A stretch of DNA of 64,000 nt from Istiophorus platypterus (GCA_016859345.1 CM029129.1:20005195-20069194), one strand, 5' to 3'. Shown: positions 11,421-24,763, numbered from the stretch's first letter. Notes: a model not told the origin generated them from the letters alone. Program-made: numbers and translations.

Positions 11421-14400
11421 TTTTTTTTTTTTTTTTTAACTGCACTCAGGTGCACTGATTTACATACTTGTTTATTTTGTTTGATTCCAAAATCCTCTCT
11501 TCCACCCTGTTAAATCTTCCACATAAAACTTAATAAGTGCCGACTTCAAACGGGCAAATCGGATCAATTAGGGAAATCTCACAACAAGAGCTATTTAGGG
11601 GAATAAACTTACCTCAAAATACCACAGAACTTGTAGTCATCCCGCCCGTGTTATCTGCCAAATGACACCATACAGAGGTTACTAGCTCTTTTCCATTAAG
11701 TCATCTGTTTTTTGCCCTAAATAGGGTGTCAGGGTGAGGATATTATTTGGTGAAGAAAAAAAAAAGATGAGGAAACTCACCCATTTTTCAGAGTTTCTGT
11801 CCAGAACCCACAACACATATGACATTGAGATCCAATTAGTTATCATTTATGAGAGCCTGACCTCAGCTTTCTGGCTGCCTTCATCAGCTGCTTTCATTTT
11901 GTACTACAATAAAGTTAAAAAGACCATGCTTACGGCATGCGTGCTGCATTATGCGTAGACATACATAGTCCCAAGTAAAGAAACTGAAGGGAGAAAATGA
12001 TTTCCACTCATTCTGCCGGCTGCAATGTTTAGTAATTCGAAAGTAAACCCGGGTGTGAATAGTTCTCTAGAAAGTCTTATCTGGAACTTTAAGGTCATGA
12101 ATTCTGTTGCCAAAAAAAAATTCTAAATGTTAAATTCAGCTTAAGATTTCTAAAAATTTTGGTCTTTCCTGTTTAAGCCAAAGCGAAGTGGATCCTGCTG
12201 TTAAAACTGTTTTGATTCGAGGATTTGCACCCCCCCCCCTTTTTTTTCCCTGCAGACCCATCACTTTGTGCACGGGCTTCCACATAGCTCTGGATATAGA
12301 TACAGCAGAACTGATACTGTAGAGGCAATGACAGCTCTTGGCAGGCGGCCAAACGTAGCGAAGTGTGTGTCTGTGTGTATATGTGTGGGTGGAAGTGGTG
12401 GTGGGGGGATACAATCAGCTGAGGCAGAAATAGGCCAAATGGTGACTGTACGGTTCAAAGGGTTCGCCTGTCCTCTCCAGTTGCTCTCTGAGTGGGGCTT
12501 TTTTTTTTCTCCTCCTCTCTTCTCCCGCTGTTACCTAGCTGGATCATCAGGGGAAATTGTTTGCAGGGTGTAAATTTAATTTACTTTCATTTATGTATTG
12601 TGTACATCTTACTCATTTGGAGCATTGGGGTTTTGTCTATTCAATCTCAAAAAGCTGAAAATTGAAATGCTAAAAATTGTATTGTGCACTTGAATCTTGT
12701 CCCTCAGGATGCACTTTAATTCACTGATACAGTAGAATCCTATATATTCCAAAAGATCAAAGATCAAACACTAATCGCCCAATACTAATGACTATTAGTT
12801 TACCATTCAATACTCAAAAAAGGCATTTTTTTCTGCAAAATATATTATGATATTTATGGCTTATTCTCCTCAGTTTTTATTCATGCAATGATCCCTCAAT
12901 TCTTATTTCATAGTTTGTGCCATCTGTTATAACAGAAAACAAAGCCATCACTAGATAAATTAGATACACTTTAATTTTAAGCCCCAGAAAATATATTAAA
13001 CATGCAATCACTTAATAACCAGTTCATATTTACTCAGTTTATTATCATCTTCTAAAGTCTCTAACATTTTTTGATGGAAATTCAACTTTAATGAGCTGTG
13101 TTAAAACTGTGCCGATAGCAGCAGTTGTGACAGAACATACCAGGGTGAGACAGCTCCCATTTCTTTCTGACTTGGATGTGCTGTTTGATGTTCAAGGAGC
13201 CGGTTTTATTCCCTTCCTCCAAACTGATGGAAACATTCCCCAGTTTGCATAGGATTTTATGCAGCAAAGGTTTGCGTGAGTCTGAAAGTGGGTGACAGTT
13301 TGACAGAAACATCTGTATTGGTGGCGCGTGCTGCTGTCTTGCCGGGTGCACTCATTATGTCTTTGGACTCTTTATATCTTTCAGTTTAACCCACAGAGGT
13401 ACCTTTGCATATTTAGTGGACATCTAATGAAGTAAAGGCTCCTTCTTCGGAAGGTGCATTTACATGCATTTCCCTTTTAAACCAGTTAGTCAAGAAAACT
13501 GGTTTGAGGTCAGCTCACACGGACTTAATGACTGAGTTAAAAAAAGCAGGATAGCATCAGTCTCCACATGGACCGCCTGAGGCAAGAGTGAACAGTGTTG
13601 CCAGTGCAATAATATTACTGTCTTCTTGTGTTTATTGTGTTGTCTGTGGTGCTCTGTTTTAAGCCTGATGGCCTTTGGTAATTATTTACCATTTTGTTTT
13701 GGAGTTTTTTTGTGATCATACATCATGCAGTGGGGCATGACGGTCCCCAAAACAGGGATTTTAGGAAACTGTGTTAAGTGGGCTGTTAAACTGCTATTGG
13801 CCACAGAAACATGGAAACATCTTGTAAGGTTTTGATTTCGGATTTACAGTCGGGATCACTGACGCATTCTACGTACCCTTTATTCATAACCTTAAATTTA
13901 AGCTGACTGTCAAGACTTTAAAAGTTATGAATCTAACAATCTCCGTCCTGGCTCATTTGGCAACACCGATGGGATGTTTTGCGGTTCATGGAAAGCGTCT
14001 TAACCCCAGAGTTATAACTTTGTCCAAAATATGGAAGACAGTCAGTATTTTTCCTGCATGTAAACATAGCCAGTAACAAATTATCGAACGAAACACACAG
14101 CCTGCAAGTTACAAGTGTGGCACAGTCTGAAAATCTGCTTTGAGTGCTTTGGAAACTGTCATCAAGACAGTTAACCAATAGTTGCAAATCAATACACCCT
14201 GTACCCCCAAACAGCCCCCCCCCCAAAAAAAATCCTCTGGAGGCCGTCCAAAAAGCCTGTTTACTCCCGGATTGAAGTGCTTTTCCCTCTGACCGGCCAC
14301 ATTAGTATTCCGTGGCCACTTGCTTGTTTTCAACAGTTATAACACAATATCCATGCTTTGCTTTTATGTCGCACCTCCCAGTGGAATTAGTAGCATAAAA

Positions 14401-15074
14401 GCAATCCTTGTGTGTCCTGGCTACTTCCAGATGGCTTTGGGAGTGCTTTTATCTTCTCCCTCTGCCTCGCTCGCTCTGTCTCCTTTCACTTTCCCTCGCT
14501 TTCTTTCTTTCTCCCCCACCCCACATGAAAGTGCCGTCGGCAGATCTTTGCTTAGCCGGGTTCATTCTCTCTTCATCCGAAAATATAAAAGTTTCAAAGA
14601 GCATTTCATGAGGGAGCTCTTCCATAAATGGGATTCATAGCTTTCTAATCTGTGCTGCGAAATTGATCTAAAAAGTTTCCCAGAGCTATTGGCCAACTTA
14701 CATAATGCAATAAAAGGTCGTGCCTGAGAGAATATTTACTTTTATTACCATTTGTGTCACAAACAATCCCCCAACTCTGTTTTTTTTTTCATTTGGGGCT
14801 GTAACAGAATCGGGATCCCTTGCATTAAGAAAAAAAAAAAGCCTTCATGACATTTCATTCAGATTTACAAACACACTTTAGTATGCTAAAGCAAACTGTC
14901 GAAAGAATTACTGGAAGTTTCGGAGTATGGCAACATAAAAAAGCAAGATTTAGAGATATGCTCTCCGGAGCAAGCCAATAGTCTTAACAGAAGAACAACT
15001 GGACAGGACACGTGAACAGAGAAGTGCGTGTCTGTCTACACTCGTATAAAAGCCTGCCATAATTACACACACTG
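11421..15074. other. Intronic stretch without a gene
   Basis: Unique AT-rich DNA with homopolymers: T run 11419-11437, C/T run about 12231-12248, C/A junction 14214-14229, A run about 14829-14840. No domain or repeat family recognised. Confidence 0.5.
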
Positions 15075-15290
15075 TCACGACACAATGAAGGAGCTGTCAA
15101 ATTTGATTGGCTGAACTTGCGTTTCTGCTGATGTCGGCGCATACCAGGGGCTCATTACAGAAACTGCGACAAGTTGTAGTGAAAATCTAATAGCCAGCGT
15201 GAATGCATGACGCACTGTTGTGTCATTAACCCCAACAATGTTTTACTGTCAGGCATAATGCAGGAAAGAACCTGGAGGCATTTTTGAAAA
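15075..15290. promoter_or_regulatory. Candidate non-coding regulatory segment
   Basis: Simple-repeat-free stretch containing a TGTCA core followed within a few bases by TTTGATTGG (about 15094-15113), the sort of MEIS and PBX half-sites found in developmental enhancers. No coding frame. Conservation cannot be tested here. Confidence 0.25.
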
Positions 15291-15307
15291 CAGGAACGTG
15301 GTTTTAC

Positions 15308-15330
15308 TTTTTTTTTTTTTTTTTTTTTTT
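15308..15330. repeat. Poly-T, 23 bp
   Basis: Uninterrupted T run. In zbtb16 sense this is poly-A. No adjacent retroposon body recognised. Confidence 0.95.
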
Positions 15331-15577
15331 GGTCCAGCAGGACTCGATCACACGCCGTCTGTCTCGCTGAATGACTCTCAGTTCACTTCCAGGTGCGACT
15401 CCCCTTCAGACTCGCGCGGAGATGATAGTGCCACTATGCAGGGAGCGTTGTTGGAGGGAGCTCTGACTCTGGGCGACAGTAAGTGTCCGGGGCAGCTGAC
15501 GGCCACGGACAGACGACATGTGAAAAAAAGGTTTGTGGCCCTCAGACTTACTGTAGGAAGTATATATGAATCAATGC

Positions 15578-15610
15578 ACACAGTATTGTGTATAATACAC
15601 AATACTGTGT
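15578..15610. repeat. 33-bp perfect inverted repeat
   Basis: Two 16-bp arms (left arm ACACAGTATTGTGTAT) are exact reverse complements around a single central A at 15594. It can extrude as a cruciform or fold as a long hairpin in RNA. No transposon ends or target duplication were recognised beside it. Confidence 0.9.
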
Positions 15611-16710
15611 ATTACACAGCTATTTTTCCTGCACACAACATAATTGGATACAAAATTTTACTTAAAATTTTATTACTTTTGTTTGCCAAATGCTTCCTAT
15701 AAATATAGCCATAAATATTTGTAATTAATAAATGACGAATAAAGGAAATTCATGACACTTCTTACAATTGCATTTTTGTTGGTATGTGGTAACATTTTTG
15801 TGAATCTGATTCGAAGGTGATTAATGCAACATCTCAGTGGCTGGATAACACTGAAGACATGGGCCAGATCTGACACCATTCACTGATTCACTACTTACTA
15901 TAAGGGAGTTCCACGTATTGACTATATAAGTGTTCGTATATATAAATGAAATACACTTTCTGACATTACTTCCTTTCATTCAGCTAGCTATCACCGTACA
16001 TCGTCTGTTCAATCCATCATATAGTAGTTAGCAAGTAGGTAGTTATTGCAGCTGGCATTGATTGGTACACAACTTTTTACAATGCATTATGGGATAGTTT
16101 GAGTCCACTGTATATGGTCACACTAATTATCATTCGACATTCTGACAAGATTGATAATTCGTGTAGACAAGGGTTTATAGTGGATCATACAGTAAATATT
16201 GAGCATTTTCAGACAAAGCAGTGCTCAGGCAGATGTTGGATGGAGCTACAGTACACTGGGATTCATGTGAGATCACCGAAACTCAAGTTTCGGATATAAA
16301 TGATAAAAGATGTAACACGTCCCACCCTAACAGGTATCCTGAAAACAAACACGTGAAACTGTGAGTCAGTTATACATGTACACGCCCACACCCGAGTCCT
16401 GAGAGCAGGCTAAATTGAAATTAAAAAAAAAAAAAAAAAAAAGAAGGGTAATTTCATTTTCTTTCACATTTCTACTCTCGTGCATATCTATTTCCACCCT
16501 CACAGCTGATATTATATTGGATACTGAGTGCTGAATTGGCTGTAACTGTAGGACTGGTGTGTCTAACAAACGCCAGGGTGGTCCCCACATTAGAAATGTG
16601 TTGATTGTGTCATTACGGTCTGCCATGCAAAAGAAACAAACCCCGCATGAAAAAAAGCAGCACAGTGTTATTCTGTAAGCTGTCCGGTAAAACACCAGTT
16701 AGTCCTTGCA

Positions 16711-16744
<34 letters not shown>

Positions 16745-17632
16745 ATGTCTGTAGGTTTTACAGTCGAGCTCAATACATGCAGGCCCGCGCACACACTCAC
16801 ACAAAGCAACACAAATCCATACTAGCCACAGGCTCCTCTCCAATCTATTTTCTGCTCAGCTGGTTTTAAATGAAGTTATTATGACTCATTAAAATGCCCA
16901 CAAGCTTGTGGAAGTCGGCCAATTACGATTTAAATTTAGCCTCCTGCTCTCACAACCTTATCTCCCCCCCAGTACTACCTACCTCTCATCACTGCCACTG
17001 CTTTTTTTTTCTTTATTGTTTTGGGAGGGGAGTTTGTAATGCATTCAGAAACCCTTTAATGACCCCCCCCCCAACTAACACACACACCCACGTACACACA
17101 CACACACACAGACACACCAGCCTTCACGTGCATGTAGGCCTACTTTGACACAGCATGCAAGGAGTGAGATAAGGTTATGGAACTTCAATGATCTGTGTGA
17201 ATATCTTTAGCAAGGAATAATTACATATGAAAGAGAAACACATAAAAGCGAGGCCAAAAAAAAGAAAAAAATCAAACAGGACTTATGGCTTATATCAACA
17301 TGTGCAACACAGATACACTTTTGGCAGCACCTCCAACAAATGTGGCAAACACCACTAATTGCTATACAGAACTGCACAACTTGACCTCGCCAGTACCACA
17401 TGTACACACAGTGACACGCACACTTTTTAGCTTTTGCATAAATTCTTTGGTAAACTATGGTGATGCATGGTTATCATTAAAAAAAAAAAAAGGAAACTAA
17501 AAAAACTAAAAAACCCAACATTTTCCTTATTATGCAATGTTTATTTTGTCCTGCATTAAAGGCCAACCTGGTTTCTTTACAATGCATGTACAGATGGGTG
17601 AGATATTAAAGGAAAGACTAACTTAATGTGTC
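15611..17632. other. Intronic stretch without a gene
   Basis: AT-rich DNA with an A run (16423-16442), a (GT)15 array (16713-16742), a C run (17065-17073) and a (CA)n array (about 17088-17109). Nothing else seen. Confidence 0.55.
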
Positions 17633-17895
17633 TTAGTAAGGTGTTGGGCCATCTTTTGCCACCAGAGCAGCTTGAAGGTGCCTTGGCATTGATTCTTCAA
17701 GACTCCTGGACTCTACTGAAGGGATGGAAATGACAATTGTTCTAAGAGATATTCCCTCATTTGGTGTTTTTATGACACCTATGGTCGTTCAAAATCCCCC
17801 AATAGATGTTTGATTTGGTCGAGATCTGGTGACCTCAAAGGCCATAGCATATGATCCATAACATTTTCATACCTCATCAAACTGTTCCATGACCT
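17633..17895 (-). pseudogene. Tc1/mariner transposase C-terminal relic
   Basis: On the minus strand one frame reads MLWPLRSPDLDQIK, the family's DDE-domain box (intact copies have WPSQSPDLNPIE), preceded by YENVMDH. After internal breaks another frame gives SMPRHLQAAL and ends AKDGPTPY followed at once by a stop (complement of 17633-17635), which matches the usual end of teleost Tc1-like transposases. The upstream part (MEQFDE) is in a different frame from the DDE box. So it is a frameshifted 3' fragment of roughly 85 codons; the catalytic N-terminal half, DNA-binding domain and a paired inverted repeat are not seen. Inactive. Orientation is the same as zbtb16. Confidence 0.85.
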
Positions 17896-18145
17896 CTCGT
17901 GACAGTGACTGGTAAACGCCTTAAAACCTTATTTTGTCCAAATAAGGGTCACGGAGGACTCACAATCAGCTCTTCCCTTCTGTCATCCAATCCCATCACA
18001 CCCTGAGACAGTCTGAAGGGCCCTTTGCCTAAAAAAAGACGATCCCAGGATACCTGGGGACTAGACCGAACCAATTCCACCTGATCCTGCTTTAGCCCCC
18101 TTGAGCCGTATTCACTATTCAGCTGGTATGAGACCCCAAACACAA

Positions 18146-18171
<26 letters not shown>
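18146..18171. repeat. (CA)n microsatellite
   Basis: About 13 CA repeats. Confidence 0.93.
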
Positions 18172-18176
<5 letters not shown>

Positions 18177-18250
18177 ACACGACCTAATTTAACATCACAC
18201 TCCGGAGCAAACAAATGTCTGCAGCCTGTGCACCCCCCCCCCCGAGTTAA

Positions 18251-18286
18251 TGGTAAGCAGTATGTGCATGTGTGTACTGCTTACCA
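18251..18286. repeat. Inverted repeat, 12-bp arms, 12-nt loop
   Basis: TGGTAAGCAGTA (18251-18262) and its exact reverse complement TACTGCTTACCA (18275-18286) flank a TG-rich loop. Possible hairpin in DNA or RNA; too short for a pre-miRNA. Confidence 0.85.
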
Positions 18287-18526
18287 CATGTTTGTGTGTT
18301 AGTGAGAATGTGTGAGCTTGATTTGTGTGTACACATGTGTTTATGACTGTGTGTGTGTTCTACAGTATCATTCGAATTTCCAGGAGAGCAAATTAATTGG
18401 CAGCCTTTTGCAATAATTGACTTTTACCACACTTACACACACACAAAAACATGCATGCACGCATCAAGCACACACGGCGAGCACTCACATCATTCTCTTT
18501 CAGACACATAACACACACATGGACAT

Positions 18527-18528
<2 letters not shown>

Positions 18529-18580
<52 letters not shown>
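18529..18580. repeat. (AC)26 microsatellite
   Basis: Perfect AC run, preceded by imperfect CA/CATG blocks from about 18430. Confidence 0.97.
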
Positions 18581-18584
<4 letters not shown>

Positions 18585-21476
18585 CTCGCTGACAACAAAG
18601 CTGCTGGGAGGAGGGAGGGATGATGAAGCGAATCCAAAATTCAATCGACTGTGTTCTTGTTTTGAGCAGAAGGCACACAGTGTACTGTACTGTGAGAGGC
18701 CATAAAACTCTCACTCTCCACGAGAAAAAAAAAAAAAAAAAAGGCTTTGGTAGACACACTAACGTTTCAGCAATCACCCTCCATCAAAACACTTTGTCTC
18801 GCATACAAAAATAAGACTTGGCATCAGACTGGAATACCAAATCAGGCCCATTAAGGGAGCACAGGGGCACTCGCTACTTAGCAACGAAAAGGATTTAAAG
18901 CTGCAATATCCCTGCAATAAAAGGAATAAGATCAAGTCCTTCTGCTTTTTTTTTTTCTTCTTCTTCTTGTCTGAAAATAGAGAGGGCTGGAAAGTCAACT
19001 TTGAGCTTCCCTGTCTAACTTTTTGATTGACGGACTTTGTGAGTCACCGGTGCCACAGGAAAAAGGAATTGCAGTAATCTGACTAGAAACTAATCTGCTG
19101 GAGCTGCTTGTTTGACAAAAGGTGATTACTTGTGGGATTATTTTTAATAAAAGCAGTTATGCTTGAGGGTGGTTAAATCTTTCTCACATCTTGCTAGTAA
19201 GACCTGAGCTTGTGCAGATGATTGTAAACTGTGTTGTTTGGTAACTTTTTCTAAAGATTATGATTTTCAAGTAATGGCGTCATATTTTTAAGTGGCCTCT
19301 GATCACTGAATACAGTCAATTTGCTAGTGACCAATATAGCTCTAGCTTATATTGATTTTTTTTTTTATTGATTGCATTTGACCTCATGTTATTTTTTCAG
19401 TTTAAGAATTAAAAATAGATGATAAAAGCAAGATTTCTCCCAGTTGAGAATGACGACACCGTACCCAAATTGATTAACGTTAATTTTATCATAACAAGGT
19501 AAATGGTAACATTTCAGCCACGGTCATACTGCGGCATCAATAAATCAATCCCACATTCATTTTGGGAGCACTGGCGAGACGACTGTCAGCCACCACTAGT
19601 CTCTCACATTTGCATTTAACAAATCAGTCAGCGCACAAAACAGAAAGGAGGTTCTCCCAGTGCAAACTCTGTTTGGTACCATCAAGCTGGTGGACACAGT
19701 CGTTTCCAACATAACAAGTGAAAAGAGACGGGCAGCGACAGGATTCATGGGAAAAAAAGTGTCTTTGTATTATTATTATCATTTTATTGCATTTCAGTAC
19801 AATACCCACTGGTGGTGACTACAGCCACATTAAAAATTGTTTAGGCACGCAACAGCTCTTGGTTTGGGAAAGACTGTGGCCCGGTTTAGTACAGAAAAGG
19901 TTCACAGTGAATTTAGACACAACATGTTTATTTATACTTATACAAATCCACCGTCTTTCCCTGTTCTGAAAAATTAACAAAAAATATATGTTCCTGGAGT
20001 TCATTCACTACATTCTTTAAGGTTGTGGTGGTATTGTGAGATGACATGGGCCGGGGCTACCTGGTTCGCATGTTAGCTAACCAGGTAGCACCAGGTAGCA
20101 TGCTAGCAAGAAAGTGTTAGAAGCGAAACAAAGATTAACATTTGGGTTGCTTTCGACCATTCGAGCCGACTCTTGGCAAGGAATGACTGGAAGGAATGAA
20201 GTTTGATGCTGAACTCACAATGTTTCTTTTAGAATGGTAAGTAAACAGCCATTAATGCTAACATTGGCTATGTAGCGGTAGCAAAAAAGTACATATAGCA
20301 GCTTTAAACAAATGGGTAAAGAGGGAGCCAGCATCACAATCCCTAGCCTCACCCTGGCTAAAAAAAAAATGCTTCACATACTTTGGCACCTGTAAAGGCA
20401 ATTTAATACCAAAGTATTGCTTGTACTGCTCTGCAATAACATGCTACAAAACATATTATTAGGGTGTGAGACATCCCTTGCTAGTAAGTGACACATTTCT
20501 CCACAGCGCGAGTTACAGTTACACAGCCTCTTCCAGGAAGGCAGCTACAGGTGCCAGGTTGAACCATGCTGCGCAAAATGACATTTTAAGGCGACTGGAC
20601 GTCCAGTCTGAGTGTGCTGCCAGGCACAGAGCTGTCAACTCGGTTCAGCCAGAGACCCAGAGGATCATCCCCTCACATACTGTTTGGTCTGGCTATTTAT
20701 ACGTTTCATTTCTTACAAAAAAAAAAAAAAAAACAAACCCCACAAAAACCACAAAAAAACCCACTGCTTTTCCAAGAAATTCACAGCACAGGTACACTGA
20801 GTTCTGGGTAAGGAGCGCAGCTGCTCAGAGTAACATGTTTCCAATGTAGTCACATTTGCTCAGGACAGAGGTCTAACAAGTTCTGCCCCCCCCCTCCAAC
20901 ATTTCCCCTCCCACTGCCTCCACCCCCTGTGTCTGCTAGGGGAATAAAAATATCAGTCTGACAGCAATGGCTGATGCTACAGTATTATAATTTGACCTCT
21001 GCCTCGCGTCACCTCTCACTTGTCTGTCCTCAACGTGCCCTCTTCCCATGTAATACAACCCAGCTGAGAGTCGTCCAGCTGCATAATCCCGGCGGTGTGT
21101 GTGGAACAGTAAATCAACAGGTCAGGGGAAGTATTACAAGGAGTGCATGGGGAAAGGGGGGGGGGGGGGCTTTAAGTTGCAGGGAAAGGGGTAATGTTAT
21201 GCTACTAAAGCATGAGCTACTACTGTTTATCAGCTCTGTCTGTCATCTTGTGTTAATGTACCCAGGGAAACAGCAGCAATATATGTGTGTTCATGCACAC
21301 ACAGGCAGGACAGAACATCAGCTGTGATAAAAAATGTACATGCAAACTGCTTAACACTTTGGGCCATTTTTTTTTCTGAACTACTTCTTTTCCTGCTACT
21401 TGCTTTTAATAGCACATGATGCCCCCCCCCAACCCCCTCCCTTGAGTCTCCTGTCTCTCTTCTCACTCATGCACAT
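18581..21476. other. Intronic stretch without a gene
   Basis: A run at 18725-18742, T run at about 18948-18956, A run at 20718-20733, C run at about 20886-20894 and G run at about 21157-21168. The inverted repeat at 20056 is listed separately. Nothing else recognised. Confidence 0.5.
20056..20099. repeat. Inverted repeat with an extra copy of one arm
   Basis: GCTACCTGGTT (20056-20066) and AACCAGGTAGC (20079-20089) are exact reverse complements with a 12-nt loop. The right arm is then repeated directly as ACCAGGTAGC (20090-20099). Either copy of the right arm could pair with the left arm. Confidence 0.85.
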
Positions 21477-21488
21477 ACACACACACGC

Positions 21489-21530
<42 letters not shown>

Positions 21531-21561
21531 ACAGACACACAGTCAGAGACACACACACACA
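21477..21561. repeat. Imperfect (CA)n array
   Basis: CA repeats with CGCA, TACA, TCA and GACA interruptions. Confidence 0.93.
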
Positions 21562-23683
21562 TTTAGGAATTTGTGGCCTGGAAGCCAGTCAAGTTTCATT
21601 AATTTCTGGGTTTGGGTACAGTACAGTGTGTTCCTGGACTCACATCTGCAAGCGATCATAAATGCTGGAATGCTGGCAGAACATCCAGACCTGCCGGCAC
21701 AAATATGTCGTCATCACTGTGAGGGAAGAGTCGGCACTAGGCCAAAACAGCCGACCAGCCGACAGCCAAACAGCCAAACAAACGCAACGGAGATAGGAAC
21801 ACAGACAAAGAGCAACGGGAGAGCAGCCCTCCCGCCTCGCCGTGTTCATATCCAAATTCTTTGCATTTTTCCTCATCTAAACACTCTGGACATTTACGTG
21901 GGCTTTTTAATCCCACACTCAGATTGGGATCAGATTGGAACAAAGCTTTTAATTTTATGTGGCCAAGATGAACATCTGGTCAGGGGCAGCGGGAGAACTG
22001 GAGTTTTGGCTAAATCTGGCTGGCACATTTACAATAATGTTAGTAAATGTGTACTGTTCAGGTCAAATAAACTGCAGAATATGGAACAAAATATAAACAA
22101 AGTGTTGTTACACAGTGCACAGACACTTAAGAGTACACAGTATTTCTCTGTATGTGGTATACTTGTCTATCATTAAATTCCCCAATTGTTATCTATCAAC
22201 TTTTGATTAAAAAAAAAATCCTTCCCTTATTTGGCCCTACATCTGGATATGTTCCTTTTTTTGTCATTCAATGTTAGTAACTTTGGAAATGGACTCTGAA
22301 TGTGAAGGGTGCAGAATATCGGTCCGTGTCTTTTCTGATACAACCACCAGGGAGGCGCCATTGTCGGAAATGTTCTACACAAAGTGGCTTTAAATACTCT
22401 GAGTCCAGCCTTTCTTTTTTGGCATACAACCCCTCCAAAAAAAGACCAACCGGCAGGGATCAAAATGCTATGCTACCAGCTGGGGTGTCGTAAAAGACGA
22501 ATTCCCTTTGGGCTGCTCAGAAACGCTATCCCTGAACTGCAAACCTCGTTCTGGAAATACACCGTACTGGCTGTACTGACTGACTAATGCGCAAACCAAA
22601 CACCAGCATACCAAACGGATGAATCCTGTGTGACACTGTTTCAAATTGCTGGCATATGATCCCGTTTGGAGATTTTCATGTTGTCATGTTTCTATCAAAT
22701 AGTAGAACAAACAGTAGCACAAATAATTGTTTCCAGGTAAACTGAGATTGACCATTTTAGTATGATTGCCAAAGAGCAACTGTGTCCGAAACAGTATTCC
22801 ACTGAAAAGAGTTTATTGCTTTGTTGCTGAGTTCGAATTCTCTAGTGGGAGTGAGGGCAACCAATTCCAAACGCGCCTTACTTGACAATATTTGCCAAAC
22901 TACTCAGTCTGTCTGACTGAGGAGGATTTCCTGTCCGAAGAAAAAAAAATTTTGCTACTTGTCACTTGTCGATAAACAATGAACGGAGAAGTTCAAGATG
23001 ATCCTCGGGGAAGAAATAGGTTTGACAACCGGCCCTGCCTGAGAATACGAACCAAAGACCCCTATGTAATGTCTAAGGTTTGCAGAGCGCCGCTGACAAA
23101 ATTCCTTCGAAACTAACGGAAGAGGAACTAGCCAAAAAGTATCTCTGTTGAATTCCGCTAAGAAATCAAGGAATTCGTTATGAGGTGTTACAAGATTTCT
23201 GAGCATATACTGAAAATTGTCTATTTACTTCTAATCATGGCAGATGATTGCAGGCAAATAGACGGTACAGTCCACAGTGGTCTATATTTAAATACCGCTT
23301 TTGGTTTCCCCAGTACCGAGCAACACATTGACAAGACCATCTCTCCATTCATACTTCATCACATTCAGCATGACACTTATCCTGCAACTGCTGGTTAAAT
23401 AAAATCTCTTTTAATGTGCTTCATATCTCTGTCTCTCACAGACACACAGAGAGCCAGCTAATCCAGAAACTCTTTACCATGTATACATACTGTAAACAGA
23501 GGATTAACACTCTTGAGCTATAAAGGCAGCAAGATGAAAAGTTGGTGGTAACAGAGATGGTGATGCGGGTGATCGGGGACAGTCCCATTGGTAATCTTAT
23601 TATGCTGCATTGGCTCTCTGGGAAAACAAACTGAGAACTATATCAGTCTGGTCTTGTTTGATGATGTTCCACGCTTCAACACA
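21562..23683. other. Intronic stretch without a recognised gene
   Basis: Simple-repeat-poor. A plus-strand open frame starting at 21400 runs through the CA array and stays open to 22176, but the unique part has no recognisable domain and is treated as chance. The rest is unique DNA. Confidence 0.5.
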
Positions 23684-23689
23684 CACACA

Positions 23690-23721
<32 letters not shown>
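23684..23721. repeat. (CA)n microsatellite
   Basis: CA repeat with one TCA interruption. Confidence 0.95.
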
Positions 23722-23723
<2 letters not shown>

Positions 23724-24741
23724 GTCAGATTACTTTGGACACAGTGGATAAAATATAGTTTGATTGATATATATTTCTTGGATAATGAATTAAAACTTCA
23801 CTGATGTGTTTGATGACGTTTTCCATAAGAGTCTAAGTACAGATACAATTACAGTCTAAGTAGTTGCGTAACTCATACTTTTTTAGATACCTTACTTTTA
23901 GAAGTGTAAAAGCTAATTCTTTACCTCTGGAAAAAGTGACAAAAAAAATCATATCTCTGCGGATTAACTCTGCACAGCCATCATAAAAAATAAGTAATTA
24001 CAAGCTCTTGAAAATGCTAATAAGTGTAATAAGTTTCTTTTTGTCAAATTTAAACATTTTTATACGTCATTTTCAAAATTCAATAAAAGAAGCCATACCT
24101 CTCAAATGTTAAATGTTGACTAAAAACAAGCAACCAAACAAGAATTTTAATAAGAACATACAGTCTGGACAAATTATGATTTAAATCAAATTCAAAGAGT
24201 GAGTATATAAGAGTATGGATATGACCAGACTTTCTATGCAAGCTTTAGATGTTTGACAGTCTGTGCTATGGACAAATTTTTGTCAGCACAGGTTCAATAT
24301 CCAGCCCGAGCTTTCGACTGAATTTAGATTTACTATCATTATTATTGGGTGCTATTGCTGTTCAAATTGGCTGAAGTTCACAAAACGCTGGTGTTATTGT
24401 TTATCTGTGGTGTAAAAGTGCTGCTGTCATTTAAAGAAAACAGGATCTGGGCCCTCAGAAAGCACCCGAAAGGGGCTGAGTCACAGCTCTCCACCCTGCA
24501 CAAAACCCCCATCTGCAGGATTTGGCTGTGCAAACATTGTCAAACACTAAACGTCAGGCAGAGATTAAAAAAAAAAAAAAAAAAAAGGAAAAACAATGTG
24601 GAGGGAGGACTGAGACAGAATGAGACGAGAGGGAAAAAAAAATAAATAGCTGGCACAAGGTAGACTGTACATACTGTACCCTCAGTGGTGGCAGGCAGCC
24701 CAGACTGGCGAGCTGCCAAGTCCTCCGTACAACAAGCACAG
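23722..24741. other. Intronic stretch without a gene
   Basis: AT-rich unique DNA, A run at 24568-24587. Nothing else seen. Confidence 0.55.
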
Positions 24742-24763
24742 AGAGACACAGAGACAGACAGAA

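Noticed and set aside
22344..22360. CTCF-like CCACCAGGGAGGCGCC
   Set aside because: Resembles the core but needs one inserted base to align with the consensus, so it is not called.
22825..22845. GAGTTCGAATTCTC, like a tRNA or SINE B box
   Set aside because: No A box or tRNA fold upstream, and no SINE body.
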